The notes: generated from the sequence alone by a model not told the origin. Shown: positions 7,837-17,304, counted from the stretch's first letter. The stretch is DNA of 34,871 bases from Gammaproteobacteria bacterium UBA2965 (GCA_002348385.1 DEBD01000027.1:1-34871), one strand, 5' to 3'. Program-made: numbers and translations.

Positions 7837-8427
7837 ATGGAAACCATCATCTTTTTGGTCGTTCTGGCTGCCCTGGTGTTCTGGGGCGTGGCCATCTACA
7901 ACAAGCTCGTCACCCTGAAGAACCGCTTTGAGAATGCCTTTTCCCAGATCGAGGTACAGCTCAAACGACGCTACGACCTGATACCCAATCTGGTGGAAGT
8001 CGCAAAAGGCTATCTGGACCACGAGCGAGAGACCCTGGAGGCCGTCATCTCCGCACGCAACCAGGCAATGCAGGGCCTGCAGGCAGCGGCTCAGGACCCA
8101 GGCAATGCCGACGCCATGGCGCAGCTGGCCAGCGCGGAAGGCATGTTGGGCGGCGCCTTGGGTCGTCTCAACGTGGTCATGGAAGCCTATCCTGACCTGA
8201 AAGCGAACCAGAACATGATGCAGCTCGCCGAAGAGCTCACCAGCACAGAGAATCGCGTAGCGTTCGCGCGGCAGGCATACAACGATCAGGTCACCGACTA
8301 CAACACCTACAAGCAGACGTTCCCGCCGGTGCTGTTGGCCGGCGCCTTCGGCCATAGCCACGATGCGAGCCTGCTCGAATATGAAGACCGTGCCGAAATT
8401 CAGGATGCGCCTTCGGTGTCGTTCTAA
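7837..8427 (+). CDS. lemA: LemA family protein
   Basis: A 196-residue LemA protein. A single N-terminal membrane segment (IIFLVVLAALVFWGVAIY, about 4-21) is followed by the family signature NRFENAFSQIEVQLKRRYDLIPNLVEV and a long coiled helical domain, ending with AYNDQVTDYN and FPPVLLAGAFG. LemA proteins are membrane-anchored helical-bundle proteins of poorly defined role, often next to an M48 protease or TPM-domain proteins. Here the M48 protease follows 15 bases downstream, which supports a functional pair in envelope quality control or surface-protein processing. The ATG has an AAGGAAAC ribosome-binding site. Confidence 0.94.
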   Translation: METIIFLVVLAALVFWGVAIYNKLVTLKNRFENAFSQIEVQLKRRYDLIPNLVEVAKGYLDHERETLEAVISARNQAMQGLQAAAQDPGNADAMAQLASAEGMLGGALGRLNVVMEAYPDLKANQNMMQLAEELTSTENRVAFARQAYNDQVTDYNTYKQTFPPVLLAGAFGHSHDASLLEYEDRAEIQDAPSVSF

Positions 8428-8442
8428 CCCTTCGAAGCGACG

Positions 8443-10380
8443 TTGAATTTCTATCAAGCTCAGGACGACGCGCGGCGCAGCACCTGGCGGCTCATTGCCC
8501 TGTTCGTCGCGGCAGTCCTCTCCCTCATCGTCATGACCAACCTGCTGGTGGCCGTGGTCTACGTATGGACGGGCAACCACGCCATGCCCACGTCTATTTC
8601 CACGGCCACACTGCTGGCGCAGCTACCCACCGAGTACTGGCTGACCATCAGTGTGGGCGTGGTCGCAATCGTGGCGTTGGCGAGCCTGTTCAAGTTTGCC
8701 TCGCTGCGCGGCGGTGGCCGGTCCGTGGCAGAGGCACTGGGCGGCAGACTGATCTCACCCGCCGATAGCGATACTGGCAGGCGCCGCCTGCTCAACGTCG
8801 TAGAAGAAATGGCCATCGCCTCCGGCATCGCCGTACCGCCCGTTTACGTCATCGACGAACCAAGCATCAATGCATTCGCGGCTGGTTTCTCGCCAGACGA
8901 CGCGGTAATCGGTGTCAACCAGGGGACCCTGGACCACCTCAGCCGCAATGAACTGCAAGGCGTGATCGGGCATGAGTTCAGCCACATCCTCAACGGCGAC
9001 ACGCGCATCAACCTGAATCTGATTGCCACGCTGCACGGCATCCTGTTCATCGGTCTGGTGGGCTGGGGAATCCTGCGCGCAATGGGGCGCGGTCGCCGGA
9101 GCAGCAGTTCTTCTGGGGGCGCACCGGTAATGGCGCTGGGCTTCGGCTTGCTCATCATCGGCTACGCAGGGAGCTTTTTCGGCAATCTGATCAAGGCAGC
9201 GGTGAGCAGGCAGAGAGAGTATCTGGCCGATGCCGCCGCGGTGCAGTTCACCAGGAACCCGGATGGCATAGCCAGCGCCCTGAAGAAGATCGGGGGCTTG
9301 AGCTTTGGCTCAGCCATGTCGTCGAGTGCGGCGGCGGAAGCCAGCCACATGTTCTTCGGCCAATGTCAGGCCCTTTTCATGAACCGGTTGCTGTCCACGC
9401 ACCCACCACTGGAGCGCCGCATACGAGCTGTGGATCCATCCTGGAACGGCGAGTTCACGCCAGTGGAGGCCGACCTGGCAGCCATGGCGGCCGGCCAATC
9501 TAGCCAGTCCCTGGGCGCCCAGCTCAGCGACCACCAGCGCGCGGTGCACGCGCCCGATCACGGGCAGGCGCCGGAAGATGTGAGCGATCGAGTTGTCCAG
9601 CAGGTAGGGCAGTTGCATCAACAGGCCCTGGACCACGCGGTGGCCATCATCGGCGCCACGGAGTCAACGCTGCGTGAAGCCGCCCACGATCCTTGGGCTG
9701 CACGGGGGCTCATTCACGCGATGCTGCTGGACGACAGGGACGACATCCGCCGCACGCAACTGCAACACCTGGCCGCCAATACGGAACCTGTAGTTTTCCA
9801 ACAGGTGGGGCAACTGGCGGACGTCGCACGAACTCTCGACGAGGGTCAGAAGCTGGTGCTGGTGGAGATGTCCATGCCCGCCCTCAAAGAGCTGTCTCAC
9901 AATCAGTTCCGCCGGTTCATGGAAAACGCCATCACCCTGATCAATGCTGACGCCCGAGTCGATCTCTTCGAGTGGGTTCTGCACCGGCTGCTGGTGAAAG
10001 AACTTCACCCCCATTTCGAAGGGCCATCGCGAGTGCGCGCACGCTACGCCACCATCGACAAGGTGGCGGAGCCTGCCCGGGTACTGCTGTCGGCCCTGGC
10101 GCGTGAGCAAGGGGATGCGGCTTCCTTCGATGCAGGGATGCACGCGCTGGGAATCCAGGGCGCCCTGGACGACCAGCACGATCCCAACTTCGCCCGGCTG
10201 AATGATGCGCTAAGAGAGTTGCGCCGCCTGAAACCATTGGCCAAGCCGCAACTCATCAAGGCATGCGCCGCCGTCGCGCTTGCAGGTGATGAGCCAAACG
10301 CCAGGGCATATGCACTACTGCAGGGTATCAGCGCCGCTCTGGATTGCCCTCTGCCACCGTTCGTTGTTTCCGCAACGTGA
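8443..10380 (+). CDS. M48 family membrane metallopeptidase with long C-terminal region
   Basis: A 645-residue HtpX-like zinc peptidase of the inner membrane. Two N-terminal membrane helices (about 16-42 and 64-86) precede the catalytic core: HEFSH at 177-181 binds zinc, with Glu259 in SRQREYLADAAAV as third ligand, and two more hydrophobic segments at about 193-214 and 228-250. The zincin part ends near residue 340. The remaining 300 residues are soluble, helix-rich and not obviously related to anything I recognise; standard HtpX is under 300 residues. It follows lemA closely. The start is TTG at 8443, giving a normal N-terminus, with only a weak ribosome-binding site. Confidence 0.92.
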   Translation: MNFYQAQDDARRSTWRLIALFVAAVLSLIVMTNLLVAVVYVWTGNHAMPTSISTATLLAQLPTEYWLTISVGVVAIVALASLFKFASLRGGGRSVAEALGGRLISPADSDTGRRRLLNVVEEMAIASGIAVPPVYVIDEPSINAFAAGFSPDDAVIGVNQGTLDHLSRNELQGVIGHEFSHILNGDTRINLNLIATLHGILFIGLVGWGILRAMGRGRRSSSSSGGAPVMALGFGLLIIGYAGSFFGNLIKAAVSRQREYLADAAAVQFTRNPDGIASALKKIGGLSFGSAMSSSAAAEASHMFFGQCQALFMNRLLSTHPPLERRIRAVDPSWNGEFTPVEADLAAMAAGQSSQSLGAQLSDHQRAVHAPDHGQAPEDVSDRVVQQVGQLHQQALDHAVAIIGATESTLREAAHDPWAARGLIHAMLLDDRDDIRRTQLQHLAANTEPVVFQQVGQLADVARTLDEGQKLVLVEMSMPALKELSHNQFRRFMENAITLINADARVDLFEWVLHRLLVKELHPHFEGPSRVRARYATIDKVAEPARVLLSALAREQGDAASFDAGMHALGIQGALDDQHDPNFARLNDALRELRRLKPLAKPQLIKACAAVALAGDEPNARAYALLQGISAALDCPLPPFVVSAT

Positions 10381-10437
10381 TTATTGCCTTGCGCGTTGCC
10401 GCCGATAGACTGATGCTTTTCTTGGGCGCCTCATCGA

Positions 10438-11928
10438 ATGGCTGATGCTCCCGAAGACGCGCAACTTGCAGCGCTCGACCTCGGCTCAAACAGCTTCCAC
10501 CTCGTGGTGGCCCATCAAGTCAACGGACGCATTCAGATCGTCGACCGCATCAAGGAGACGGTGCGTCTGGCGGAAGGTCTGGACGACAAGAACCGTTTGT
10601 CCGACCTGGTCGCAGAGCGTTCGCTAGCTTGTCTGGAGCGGTTCGGCCAGAGGCTGAAGAACCTGCATCGCGCCAACGTGCGCGCCGTAGGCACCAACAC
10701 GCTTCGGCGGGCCAGCAACGTTACGGCATTTCTGGAGAGCGCTGAGGACGCCTTGGGATTTCCCATCGAGATCATCAGCGGCAGGGAAGAAGCGCGGCTG
10801 ATCTACCTGGGCGTCGCCCACTCCATCGAGGACAACTTCGACCGCCGTCTGGTGGTAGATATTGGCGGCGGCAGCACCGAACTCATCGTCGGCCACGGCT
10901 TTGAGACCGACCTGACCGAGAGCCTGCACATGGGTTGCGTGGGCATGTCCAGAACCTGCTTCGAGGACGGCCGCATTCGGGCCACCGACTACAAAGACGC
11001 GGTCAATCGCGCCCGCCAGGAACTGACGCCAGTGGCAACGGCATTCGTTGAGGCAGGATGGGACACTGCCATCGGGGCATCGGGCACCATCCTCGCGGTG
11101 CAGGAAGTGCTCGCGCAGCTGCAGCAAACGCATGCGGGCATCACGGCCGATGGGATCAAGCAGATCAGAAAACAGCTGCTGGACGCCGGCCACGCAGACA
11201 AGGTCTCCCTACCCGGCCTATCGGCCGACCGTAGAGCCGTATTTCCGGGCGGAGTGGCCATTCTGGACGCCATATTCCAAACCCTGGAGGTGGACACCAT
11301 GCAGGCCACCAATGGGGCGCTGCGCGAAGGTGTCATACAGGACCTGCTGGGCCGCGTGCAGCACCAGGACATTAGAGAAAACACCGTTTTAGACCTTTGC
11401 GGCCGCTATCACATCGACCAGAAGCACGGGCGGCGGGTGCGCGACCTGGCCATCTCCCTGCTGGCACAGGTGGCGGTGGCCTGGAAGCTCACCGACCCCA
11501 ACGATGCGCTGCTGCTCAGCTGGGCCGCCGACCTGCACGAGATCGGCATGGATATCTCACACAGCCAGTACCATAAGCACGGCGGTTACCTGCTCAACAA
11601 CATGGACCTACCTGGATTCTCCCGGTCGGACCAGAGCCAGCTGGCCAACCTGGTGCGCACCCACCGGAGGAAGTTTCCCGTCGATGAGGGTTACTCCGAA
11701 AAAACCACCCGTCTGGCGGTGCTACTTCGGCTGGCAGTGCTGTTTCACCGCAACCGCACATCATCACCGCTTCCTCACGTGGCGATGGCGGCTGAAAACC
11801 GCCACGTAAACCTGATGCTTCCTACCGACTGGCTGGAAGGACACCCGCTCACACGGCTGGATATCGCACAAGAAGCGGACTACCTGAGCACCATCGGGAT
11901 AGAACTGCTCACCGCCGAATCCGCCTGA
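10438..11928 (+). CDS. ppx: exopolyphosphatase / Ppx-GppA phosphatase
   Basis: A 496-residue member of the Ppx/GppA family, which releases phosphate from polyphosphate ends or converts pppGpp to ppGpp. The N-terminal actin-like fold has AALDLGSNSFHLVV (11-24), ISGREEARLIYLGV with the catalytic Glu (about 113-126), and DIGGGSTELIVG (141-152). The C-terminal HD-like part contains AADLHEIGMDISHSQYHKHG. The length is close to E. coli Ppx. Location opposite ppk1 supports the exopolyphosphatase call. The ATG is at 10438; a weak promoter-like pair, TTGCCT and TAGACT, lies at 10384-10411. Confidence 0.92.
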   Translation: MADAPEDAQLAALDLGSNSFHLVVAHQVNGRIQIVDRIKETVRLAEGLDDKNRLSDLVAERSLACLERFGQRLKNLHRANVRAVGTNTLRRASNVTAFLESAEDALGFPIEIISGREEARLIYLGVAHSIEDNFDRRLVVDIGGGSTELIVGHGFETDLTESLHMGCVGMSRTCFEDGRIRATDYKDAVNRARQELTPVATAFVEAGWDTAIGASGTILAVQEVLAQLQQTHAGITADGIKQIRKQLLDAGHADKVSLPGLSADRRAVFPGGVAILDAIFQTLEVDTMQATNGALREGVIQDLLGRVQHQDIRENTVLDLCGRYHIDQKHGRRVRDLAISLLAQVAVAWKLTDPNDALLLSWAADLHEIGMDISHSQYHKHGGYLLNNMDLPGFSRSDQSQLANLVRTHRRKFPVDEGYSEKTTRLAVLLRLAVLFHRNRTSSPLPHVAMAAENRHVNLMLPTDWLEGHPLTRLDIAQEADYLSTIGIELLTAESA

Positions 11929-11934
11929 AGGCAC

Positions 11935-14022
11935 TCAGTCGTCGGCAAGCCTGGCCAGCAGGCGCTCCTGCGCGCGCTTGCGCTTGCTCACTGGCGCCGT
12001 GAGCTTTTCGTAACTGCCGTCTGACTGCAGTACCCAGGCCTGGCAGTTATCAGACAGGTAAAGATCGAGCTCTCGAAGTATCCGCTTCTTCATCCGCTTG
12101 TCGCTGATGGGAAAGCAGGTTTCCACACGATCGAAGAAGTTCCGGCCCATCCAATCGGCACTGGAAAGGTAAACCCTGGGATTGCCATCGTTCTCAAAGC
12201 AGAATACCCGGGTGTGCTCAAGGAACCTCCCAACAATGGAGCGCACATGTATGTTCTCCGACACGCCGGGGATACCTGGCCGCAGTGAACATATGCCGCG
12301 CACCACCAGGTCGATCTTCACTCCTGCCTGACTCGCCACGTACAACGCCTGCATTACGCGCGGCTCGATGAGCGAATTCATCTTCGCCGTTATTCGAGCC
12401 GGTTTGCCTGCGCGCGCGTTTTCCGCCTCGCGCCCAATGTGCTCCAGCATCTTGGCGTGCATGGTGAACGGCGCCTGCAGCAGCCGGCCGAGCTTTGTGG
12501 TCTTGCCCATGGAGGTCAGCTGCTGAAAGATCTGCTGAACGTCGTCGCCGATCTCGGGGTCGCAGGTAAACATTCCGTAGTCGGTATACAGCCTGGTGGT
12601 CCGCGTATGGTAGTTGCCGGTGCCCAGGTGCACGTAGCGGGCCAGCGATTTTCCTTCCCGACGAATCACCATGCTCATTTTTGCATGTGTCTTGTGGCCC
12701 ACCACGCCGTAGACCACCTGCGCACCAACGCTATGCAATTTGTTGGCAAGCTCAATGTTGGCTGCCTCGTCGAAACGGGCCATCAGCTCGATCACCACCA
12801 TGACCTCTTTGCCGTTAGCGGCCGCCTTGGTAAGCGCCTCGACAACGGCCGACTCCACTCCGGTGCGGTAGAGGGTTTGCCGGATGGATAACACTTGAGG
12901 ATCAGACGCAGCCTGACGCAGAAAGTCGACGAACGGCGCAAAGGATTCAAACGGGTGGTGCAGCAACACGTCGCCGGAACGAATCGCATCGAAAATGTCG
13001 TTTGCGTTGCGCAGCCGCTCCGGGATGCTGGGCGTGAAGCCGGGGTACTTGAACTCGGGACGATCCACCAGGTCGGGTAGCGCGGCCAGACGCATCAGGT
13101 TCACCGGGCCACCACATCGGTAAACGTCCTGAGAGGTCAAGCGAAACTGGTCGGTAAGAAAGCGCTCCAGTTCCTTGGGGCAATCGTGCGCGACCTCCAG
13201 CCGCACGGCATCCCCATAGCGACGCGAAGGCAGCTCTCCCTCCAAGGCTCTCAACAGATCGTCCACTTCCTCCGTATCGACGAACAGGTCGCTGTTACGG
13301 GTAACCCGAAACTGGTAGCACTCCTTGCACTGCATGCCGTGAAACAGCTGGTCCACGTGCGCCTGGATAACGGAAGACAACATGACGAATTCGTTGGGCG
13401 TCTGAGAGCAGGATTCCGGCAGGCGGACGATCCTAGGCAGAGCGCGGGGTGTCTGCACGATGGCCCGACCACCACGCCGGCCAAAAGCATCATCGCCCTC
13501 CAGCGTGACGATGAAGGTCAGACCCTTATTGAGCGGCTGCGGAAAGGGATGTGCCGGATCGAGAGCGACCGGGCTGATGATGGGCGCCAGCTCACGACTG
13601 AAGTAACGCTTGATCCAAACACCCTGCTTGGTGTTCCAGTCATTCTCTTCGAGGAAACGGATGCCTTGGATGTCCAGCTTGGGCAACAGTACGGAATTGA
13701 GCACCTCGTACTGCTCGGCGACCATATCTTTCACGGTCTCCGCGATCCTTCGCAGCTGCTCGGAAGGCGTCATGTTGTCAGGCCCGCGCCGACTCGCTCG
13801 ATACGCTTCCTGCTGCTTCAAGCCAGCCACTCGAATCTCGAAAAATTCATCCAATATCAGGCTGGAGATACACAGAAATCGAAGGCGTTCCAACAAAGGT
13901 ACGTCCTCGTCCGTTGCCTGTGCGAGCACCCGACGTTGGAATGCCAGCAGCGACAGCTCCCGGTTGATGTAGAGCTCCGGGTTGCTGAGCTGGTCGGCGT
14001 CTGAAACTACGATTGCCGCCAA
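11935..14022 (-). CDS. ppk1: polyphosphate kinase 1
   Basis: A 695-residue polyphosphate kinase, which reversibly makes polyphosphate from ATP. The N-terminal domain starts YINRELSLLAFQRRVLAQA. The two active-site histidines are visible: His446 in KTHAKM (the autophosphorylated residue, equivalent to E. coli His435) and His603 in RFLEHTRVF (equivalent to His592); both are offset by 11, showing an intact catalytic core. Full length for the family. It is tail to tail with ppx, stop codons only six bases apart, the same convergent layout known from Pseudomonas. It is divergent from cmoA across a 74-base gap that must hold both promoters. Confidence 0.96.
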   Translation of the reverse strand: MAAIVVSDADQLSNPELYINRELSLLAFQRRVLAQATDEDVPLLERLRFLCISSLILDEFFEIRVAGLKQQEAYRASRRGPDNMTPSEQLRRIAETVKDMVAEQYEVLNSVLLPKLDIQGIRFLEENDWNTKQGVWIKRYFSRELAPIISPVALDPAHPFPQPLNKGLTFIVTLEGDDAFGRRGGRAIVQTPRALPRIVRLPESCSQTPNEFVMLSSVIQAHVDQLFHGMQCKECYQFRVTRNSDLFVDTEEVDDLLRALEGELPSRRYGDAVRLEVAHDCPKELERFLTDQFRLTSQDVYRCGGPVNLMRLAALPDLVDRPEFKYPGFTPSIPERLRNANDIFDAIRSGDVLLHHPFESFAPFVDFLRQAASDPQVLSIRQTLYRTGVESAVVEALTKAAANGKEVMVVIELMARFDEAANIELANKLHSVGAQVVYGVVGHKTHAKMSMVIRREGKSLARYVHLGTGNYHTRTTRLYTDYGMFTCDPEIGDDVQQIFQQLTSMGKTTKLGRLLQAPFTMHAKMLEHIGREAENARAGKPARITAKMNSLIEPRVMQALYVASQAGVKIDLVVRGICSLRPGIPGVSENIHVRSIVGRFLEHTRVFCFENDGNPRVYLSSADWMGRNFFDRVETCFPISDKRMKKRILRELDLYLSDNCQAWVLQSDGSYEKLTAPVSKRKRAQERLLARLADD

Positions 14023-14096
14023 CGTTCAATCCACCAGATTCGCGTAGTGAACGATCCAGTTTATCATAGGCCCCTGACACAACCGTGACAGTGGAT

Positions 14097-14828
14097 ATGG
14101 CCCAACAGGACCGGGTTTACCGCCGGCCACAAACGCAGATCGTGGATTTCGCCTTCGATGAATCGGTGGCCAGCGTCTTTTCGGACATGATCCGCCGATC
14201 CATTCCGGGCTACGAAACCATCGTTCCCATGAGCGCGCTGCTGGCCGCGCGTCACCTCGAAACGCTGCCCGCCACACGCCACCTGACTTACGACCTAGGC
14301 TGCTCCCTGGGCGCTTCCACCCTCGCCCTGCTGCGGCAGTTCTCTGCAAACACTTTATCGGTGGTCGGAGTGGACAGCTCCCCAGCCATGATAGAGCGCG
14401 TAAACCAATCCGTTACGGATCCACGGGCCCAATTCTTGTGTGGCGACATTCTGGAGGTACCACTGGAGCCTGCTGGCGCAGTCATCTTGAACTTCACCCT
14501 GCAGTTCATCGCGCCCGAACACCGCGATACGCTGCTGCAGCGCGTGCGCCATGCGCTGGAACCTGCCGGTGTGCTGGTGGTATCCGAGAAAATAATCTTC
14601 GAGGATCCCGAGGAACAAGCGCTGTTCGACGCGGCCCATCTGGACTACAAACGCGCCAACGACTACTCCGAGCTGGAGATCAGCCAGAAGCGCACCGCTT
14701 TGGAAAACGTGATGACCCTCGACAGCGACGCACAGCACCGCGAACGTTTCGCACGGGCAGGGTTCGGCACCGTACGCAAGTGGTACCAATGCCTGAACTG
14801 GGCGTCGTACCTCGTCTATTGCCAGTGA
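14097..14828 (+). CDS. cmoA: carboxy-S-adenosyl-L-methionine synthase CmoA
   Basis: A 243-residue class I methyltransferase-fold enzyme that converts SAM and prephenate to carboxy-SAM. Signature parts are VDFAFDESVASVFSDMIRRSIPGY, the SAM motif DLGCSLGAST, ILNFTLQFI, and a C-terminal SEKIIFED and CLNWASYLVY. The ATG at 14097 matches the start of Pseudomonas homologues; a GTG at 14085 in the same frame is possible. A TTCGCG/TATCAT pair with a 17-base spacer at 14039-14067 is a weak promoter candidate. Its stop overlaps the start of cmoB. Confidence 0.95.
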   Translation: MAQQDRVYRRPQTQIVDFAFDESVASVFSDMIRRSIPGYETIVPMSALLAARHLETLPATRHLTYDLGCSLGASTLALLRQFSANTLSVVGVDSSPAMIERVNQSVTDPRAQFLCGDILEVPLEPAGAVILNFTLQFIAPEHRDTLLQRVRHALEPAGVLVVSEKIIFEDPEEQALFDAAHLDYKRANDYSELEISQKRTALENVMTLDSDAQHRERFARAGFGTVRKWYQCLNWASYLVYCQ

Positions 14829-15775
14829 AGTGGAACAAACTTTTCTCGCGCCTGCCTCAATGGCGCACCACGGCCCATCAGATCGAAGCGCGTTTCAGCC
14901 AGGACTTTCACGGGGATTTTGATCGCTGGCAACAGGCCCTGGATGCGCTGCCAATACTGAAGCCGGCATCGCGCGACCTGGGTGACGTGGTCACCGTCGA
15001 GGGCAAAGCCAAGCGCGCTCAACTGGATCAGTTGCGCGCCGCCCTTATGGAACTGCACCCCTGGCGCAAGGGTCCGTTCAACCTGTTCGGGGTGGAGATC
15101 GATTGCGAGTGGCGATCCAACTGGAAGTGGCGCCGCGTCGCACCGCACATCGGTCCCCTCAACGGCGCCACTATCCTCGATGTGGGCAGCGGCAACGGAT
15201 ACTACGGCTGGCGCATGCTGCAATCCGGCGCCAAGCTGGTCGTGGGGGTAGACCCTACCCTGCTGTTCTGCATGCAGCATCTGGCCGTCAACCGGTACCT
15301 AAAAAACAACCGCAACTGGGTGGTTCCACTGAAGTTCGAGGAGCTTCCCGGCGCACAGTTCGACGTGGTGTTCAGCATGGGCGTGCTCTACCACCAACGC
15401 GATCCCCACGCGCATCTGCAGCGCCTGTTCGATTTCACCAAACCCGGCGGGCGGGTAGTGGTGGAATCGTTGGTTGTACGCGGCGTGCCCACGCTGCACC
15501 CCACCGGTCGCTACGCAAGAATGGGCAACGTACACGCGGTGCCATCCGCGGACGAACTGTGCGATTGGCTGCGTGGGGCGGGGTTCGAAGGCGAAAAGCT
15601 GGTAGACGTCAGCACCACCACCATCGATGAGCAACGCTCGACTTCGTGGATGCGCTTCGAATCGCTGGCCGAAGCGCTGGACCCCGACAATCCCACCTTG
15701 ACTCTGGAAGGCTATCCCGCCCCCTCCCGCGGCGTGGCCGTGGCGGCAAAACCGAAGCGTGGAAATGGGGAATAA
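14825..15775 (+). CDS. cmoB: tRNA 5-carboxymethoxyuridine(34) synthase CmoB
   Basis: A 316-residue enzyme that transfers the carboxymethyl group of carboxy-SAM to 5-hydroxyuridine at position 34 of tRNAs, forming cmo5U. Visible features are WRKGPFNLFGVEIDCEWRSNWKW, the SAM-site DVGSGNGYYGWRM (119-131), GVDPTLLF, FSMGVLYHQRDP and a C-terminal STSWMRFESLAEALDP. The GTG start at 14825 overlaps the cmoA stop as GTGA, implying translational coupling. The longer open frame from 14438 is out-of-frame cmoA sequence. Full length for the family (about 320). Confidence 0.95.
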   Translation: MKWNKLFSRLPQWRTTAHQIEARFSQDFHGDFDRWQQALDALPILKPASRDLGDVVTVEGKAKRAQLDQLRAALMELHPWRKGPFNLFGVEIDCEWRSNWKWRRVAPHIGPLNGATILDVGSGNGYYGWRMLQSGAKLVVGVDPTLLFCMQHLAVNRYLKNNRNWVVPLKFEELPGAQFDVVFSMGVLYHQRDPHAHLQRLFDFTKPGGRVVVESLVVRGVPTLHPTGRYARMGNVHAVPSADELCDWLRGAGFEGEKLVDVSTTTIDEQRSTSWMRFESLAEALDPDNPTLTLEGYPAPSRGVAVAAKPKRGNGE

Positions 15776-15817
15776 AAGTGCGTACGGTCACGGGTCAACC
15801 TGAGTAACGGTGAGCGC

Positions 15818-16192
15818 GTGCTTCTCGGCGTCATTCCAATATCATTTCGCTTCCGGGGCAAACTGGGCAGGCTGTCGAACATTTATCTCTGCTTTCTCGA
15901 CAACGATGGCAAGGCACTGCACCCCACCCAGATTGCCAAGCAGACGGGAATTCGCTTCACCGAAGTCAGCGCGCGCCTGGAGGCAACACCCGAGTTGTTC
16001 GTTCGCCTGCCTAAACGAGACGGCATTACCCGCTATCGGCTGACCAGCGCAACGGCGGCCAAGGAGCCCGAAGAAGTGGAAGTATTTCTGAATCGCGAGG
16101 CACGCAAGGAGAGCCTGCTGCTGTGGGCTTTCGGCACTATGGTGCTGCTTATGTTGCTCATCGTCGTGCTGCTGCTGGGACCGGCCCTGTAA
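15818..16192 (+). CDS. small protein with C-terminal membrane anchor, possible winged-helix domain
   Basis: A 124-residue protein I do not recognise. Residues about 37-80 (HPTQIAKQTGIRFTEVSARL, then FVRLPKRDGITRYRLT) look like a helix-turn-helix followed by a beta-wing, the layout of a small winged helix. An acidic linker leads to a single strongly hydrophobic helix at about 99-122 that ends the protein, a tail-anchor topology. The start is uncertain: GTG at 15818 is the first usual codon, but the frame is open back to the cmoB stop and a CTG at 15800 could add six residues. It sits 42 bases after cmoB and two bases before the acyl-CoA dehydrogenase, so it is probably in the same transcript. 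Confidence 0.65.
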   Translation: MLLGVIPISFRFRGKLGRLSNIYLCFLDNDGKALHPTQIAKQTGIRFTEVSARLEATPELFVRLPKRDGITRYRLTSATAAKEPEEVEVFLNREARKESLLLWAFGTMVLLMLLIVVLLLGPAL

Positions 16193-16194
16193 CA

Positions 16195-17283
16195 GTGCCA
16201 GAACAGCTCAACCCCGCACAGCAGCAGCTAAGGAACGAAGCCCGGGCCTTCGCCGCATCTGTCGATGCCGAGGCTAGCGCGGCAAACGTGCGTAGCGCCT
16301 CACAGGCCGCCGGATTTTTCACCATGACGCAGCCGGCAGAGTTCGGTGGCGCCCAGGCCAGCGTGCTGGAACTCACCATTGTGCGCGACGAGCTGAGCGC
16401 CGCCGGCATGCCCCACGCAAATGCGGTATTCGGTCCGGGTCCCGGAGTCCTCGCCGGTGTGAAAGAGCCCTTGCGATCAGCGTATCTCCATCCGCTCATG
16501 GCGGGCGGCAAACGTGCAGCGTTCGCATTCACGGAGCCCGACGACGCACCCCATCCTACCCGGGCGGCACGCGAAGGCGACTGGCTGATAGTCAACGGCG
16601 CCAAGTCTTACGTCACCGGTGGTGCGGATGCGCACTTCATGAACACGTTGGTGCATATCGAAGACGAAGGGCCAGCACTCGTAGTGATAGATACCGACGC
16701 CAAGGGCGTGTCCATGGACCGGCGCTTCGCGTCCCTGGATGGCAGCCACCACGCGGCATTCTCCTTCACCGACGCCCGGGTGCCGGCGGCAAACATCATC
16801 GGACAACCCGGCGAGGGGCTGCCGCGGGCCATGCGCCAGATAGGTGATACGCGGCTGGCCATCGCGGCAAACTGCGCGGGCACGATGCGGTGGGTGGCCA
16901 CCTTCCTGGAAACCCACCTGGATGGAAAAGACCGGGCCGGCAAGCGGCGCGGAGACAAGGAGGGCGTGCGCCTGCGCTACGCGGATCTTCGCATCGCGGC
17001 CTTCGCCGCACGCAGCATGGTCTACCGCACCGCACGACTGGCGGACTCCGGAGCCAACGTGGTCAACGAAGGCATCGCCTGCAAAGTCTTTGCCACCGAA
17101 CATCTGCAGAACAGCGTGGACACAGCCATTGGGCTGGTAGGCGGCAACGCGCTGGTGGAATCGCACCCTCTAGCCGTGCTGTACCGCACGGTAAGGTCAT
17201 TACGCCTGGCAGAAGGCGCCAATGACGTACTGCGGCTCAATCTGGTGCGCGGCGCGCTGGAGCTCAACAAAGGCGTGCTCTAG
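16195..17283 (+). CDS. acyl-CoA dehydrogenase family protein
   Basis: A 362-residue, rather short member of the acyl-CoA dehydrogenase superfamily. It shows a compact N-terminal helical part (AAGFFTMTQPAEFGG), the middle-domain segments AFAFTEPDDAPHPTRAAREGDWLIVNGAKSYV, FTDARVPAANIIGQPGEGL, and the C-terminal VRSLRLAEGANDVLRLNLVRGAL, where the Glu of AEG sits near the usual base. The first helical domain is shortened compared with FadE-type enzymes. The GTG at 16195 starts two bases after the preceding stop; the frame's upstream part to 16123 is antiphase to the anchored protein. Its substrate is unknown and linkage to cmoAB looks incidental. Confidence 0.88.
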   Translation: MPEQLNPAQQQLRNEARAFAASVDAEASAANVRSASQAAGFFTMTQPAEFGGAQASVLELTIVRDELSAAGMPHANAVFGPGPGVLAGVKEPLRSAYLHPLMAGGKRAAFAFTEPDDAPHPTRAAREGDWLIVNGAKSYVTGGADAHFMNTLVHIEDEGPALVVIDTDAKGVSMDRRFASLDGSHHAAFSFTDARVPAANIIGQPGEGLPRAMRQIGDTRLAIAANCAGTMRWVATFLETHLDGKDRAGKRRGDKEGVRLRYADLRIAAFAARSMVYRTARLADSGANVVNEGIACKVFATEHLQNSVDTAIGLVGGNALVESHPLAVLYRTVRSLRLAEGANDVLRLNLVRGALELNKGVL

Positions 17284-17304
17284 CACCGCATTAGTGAAAG
17301 CAGG

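Noticed and set aside
13186..14004. Plus-strand frame of 272 codons inside ppk1
   Set aside because: It is antisense to the conserved PPK1 sequence and matches no family I recognise; GC-rich DNA commonly leaves such frames open.
10438..14022. Tail-to-tail ppx/ppk1 layout as a novelty
   Set aside because: Convergent ppx and ppk are already known from Pseudomonas; both genes are intact with all catalytic residues.
14438..14824. Plus-strand extension upstream of cmoB
   Set aside because: It is out-of-frame cmoA sequence; CmoB has its standard N-terminus at the GTG at 14825.
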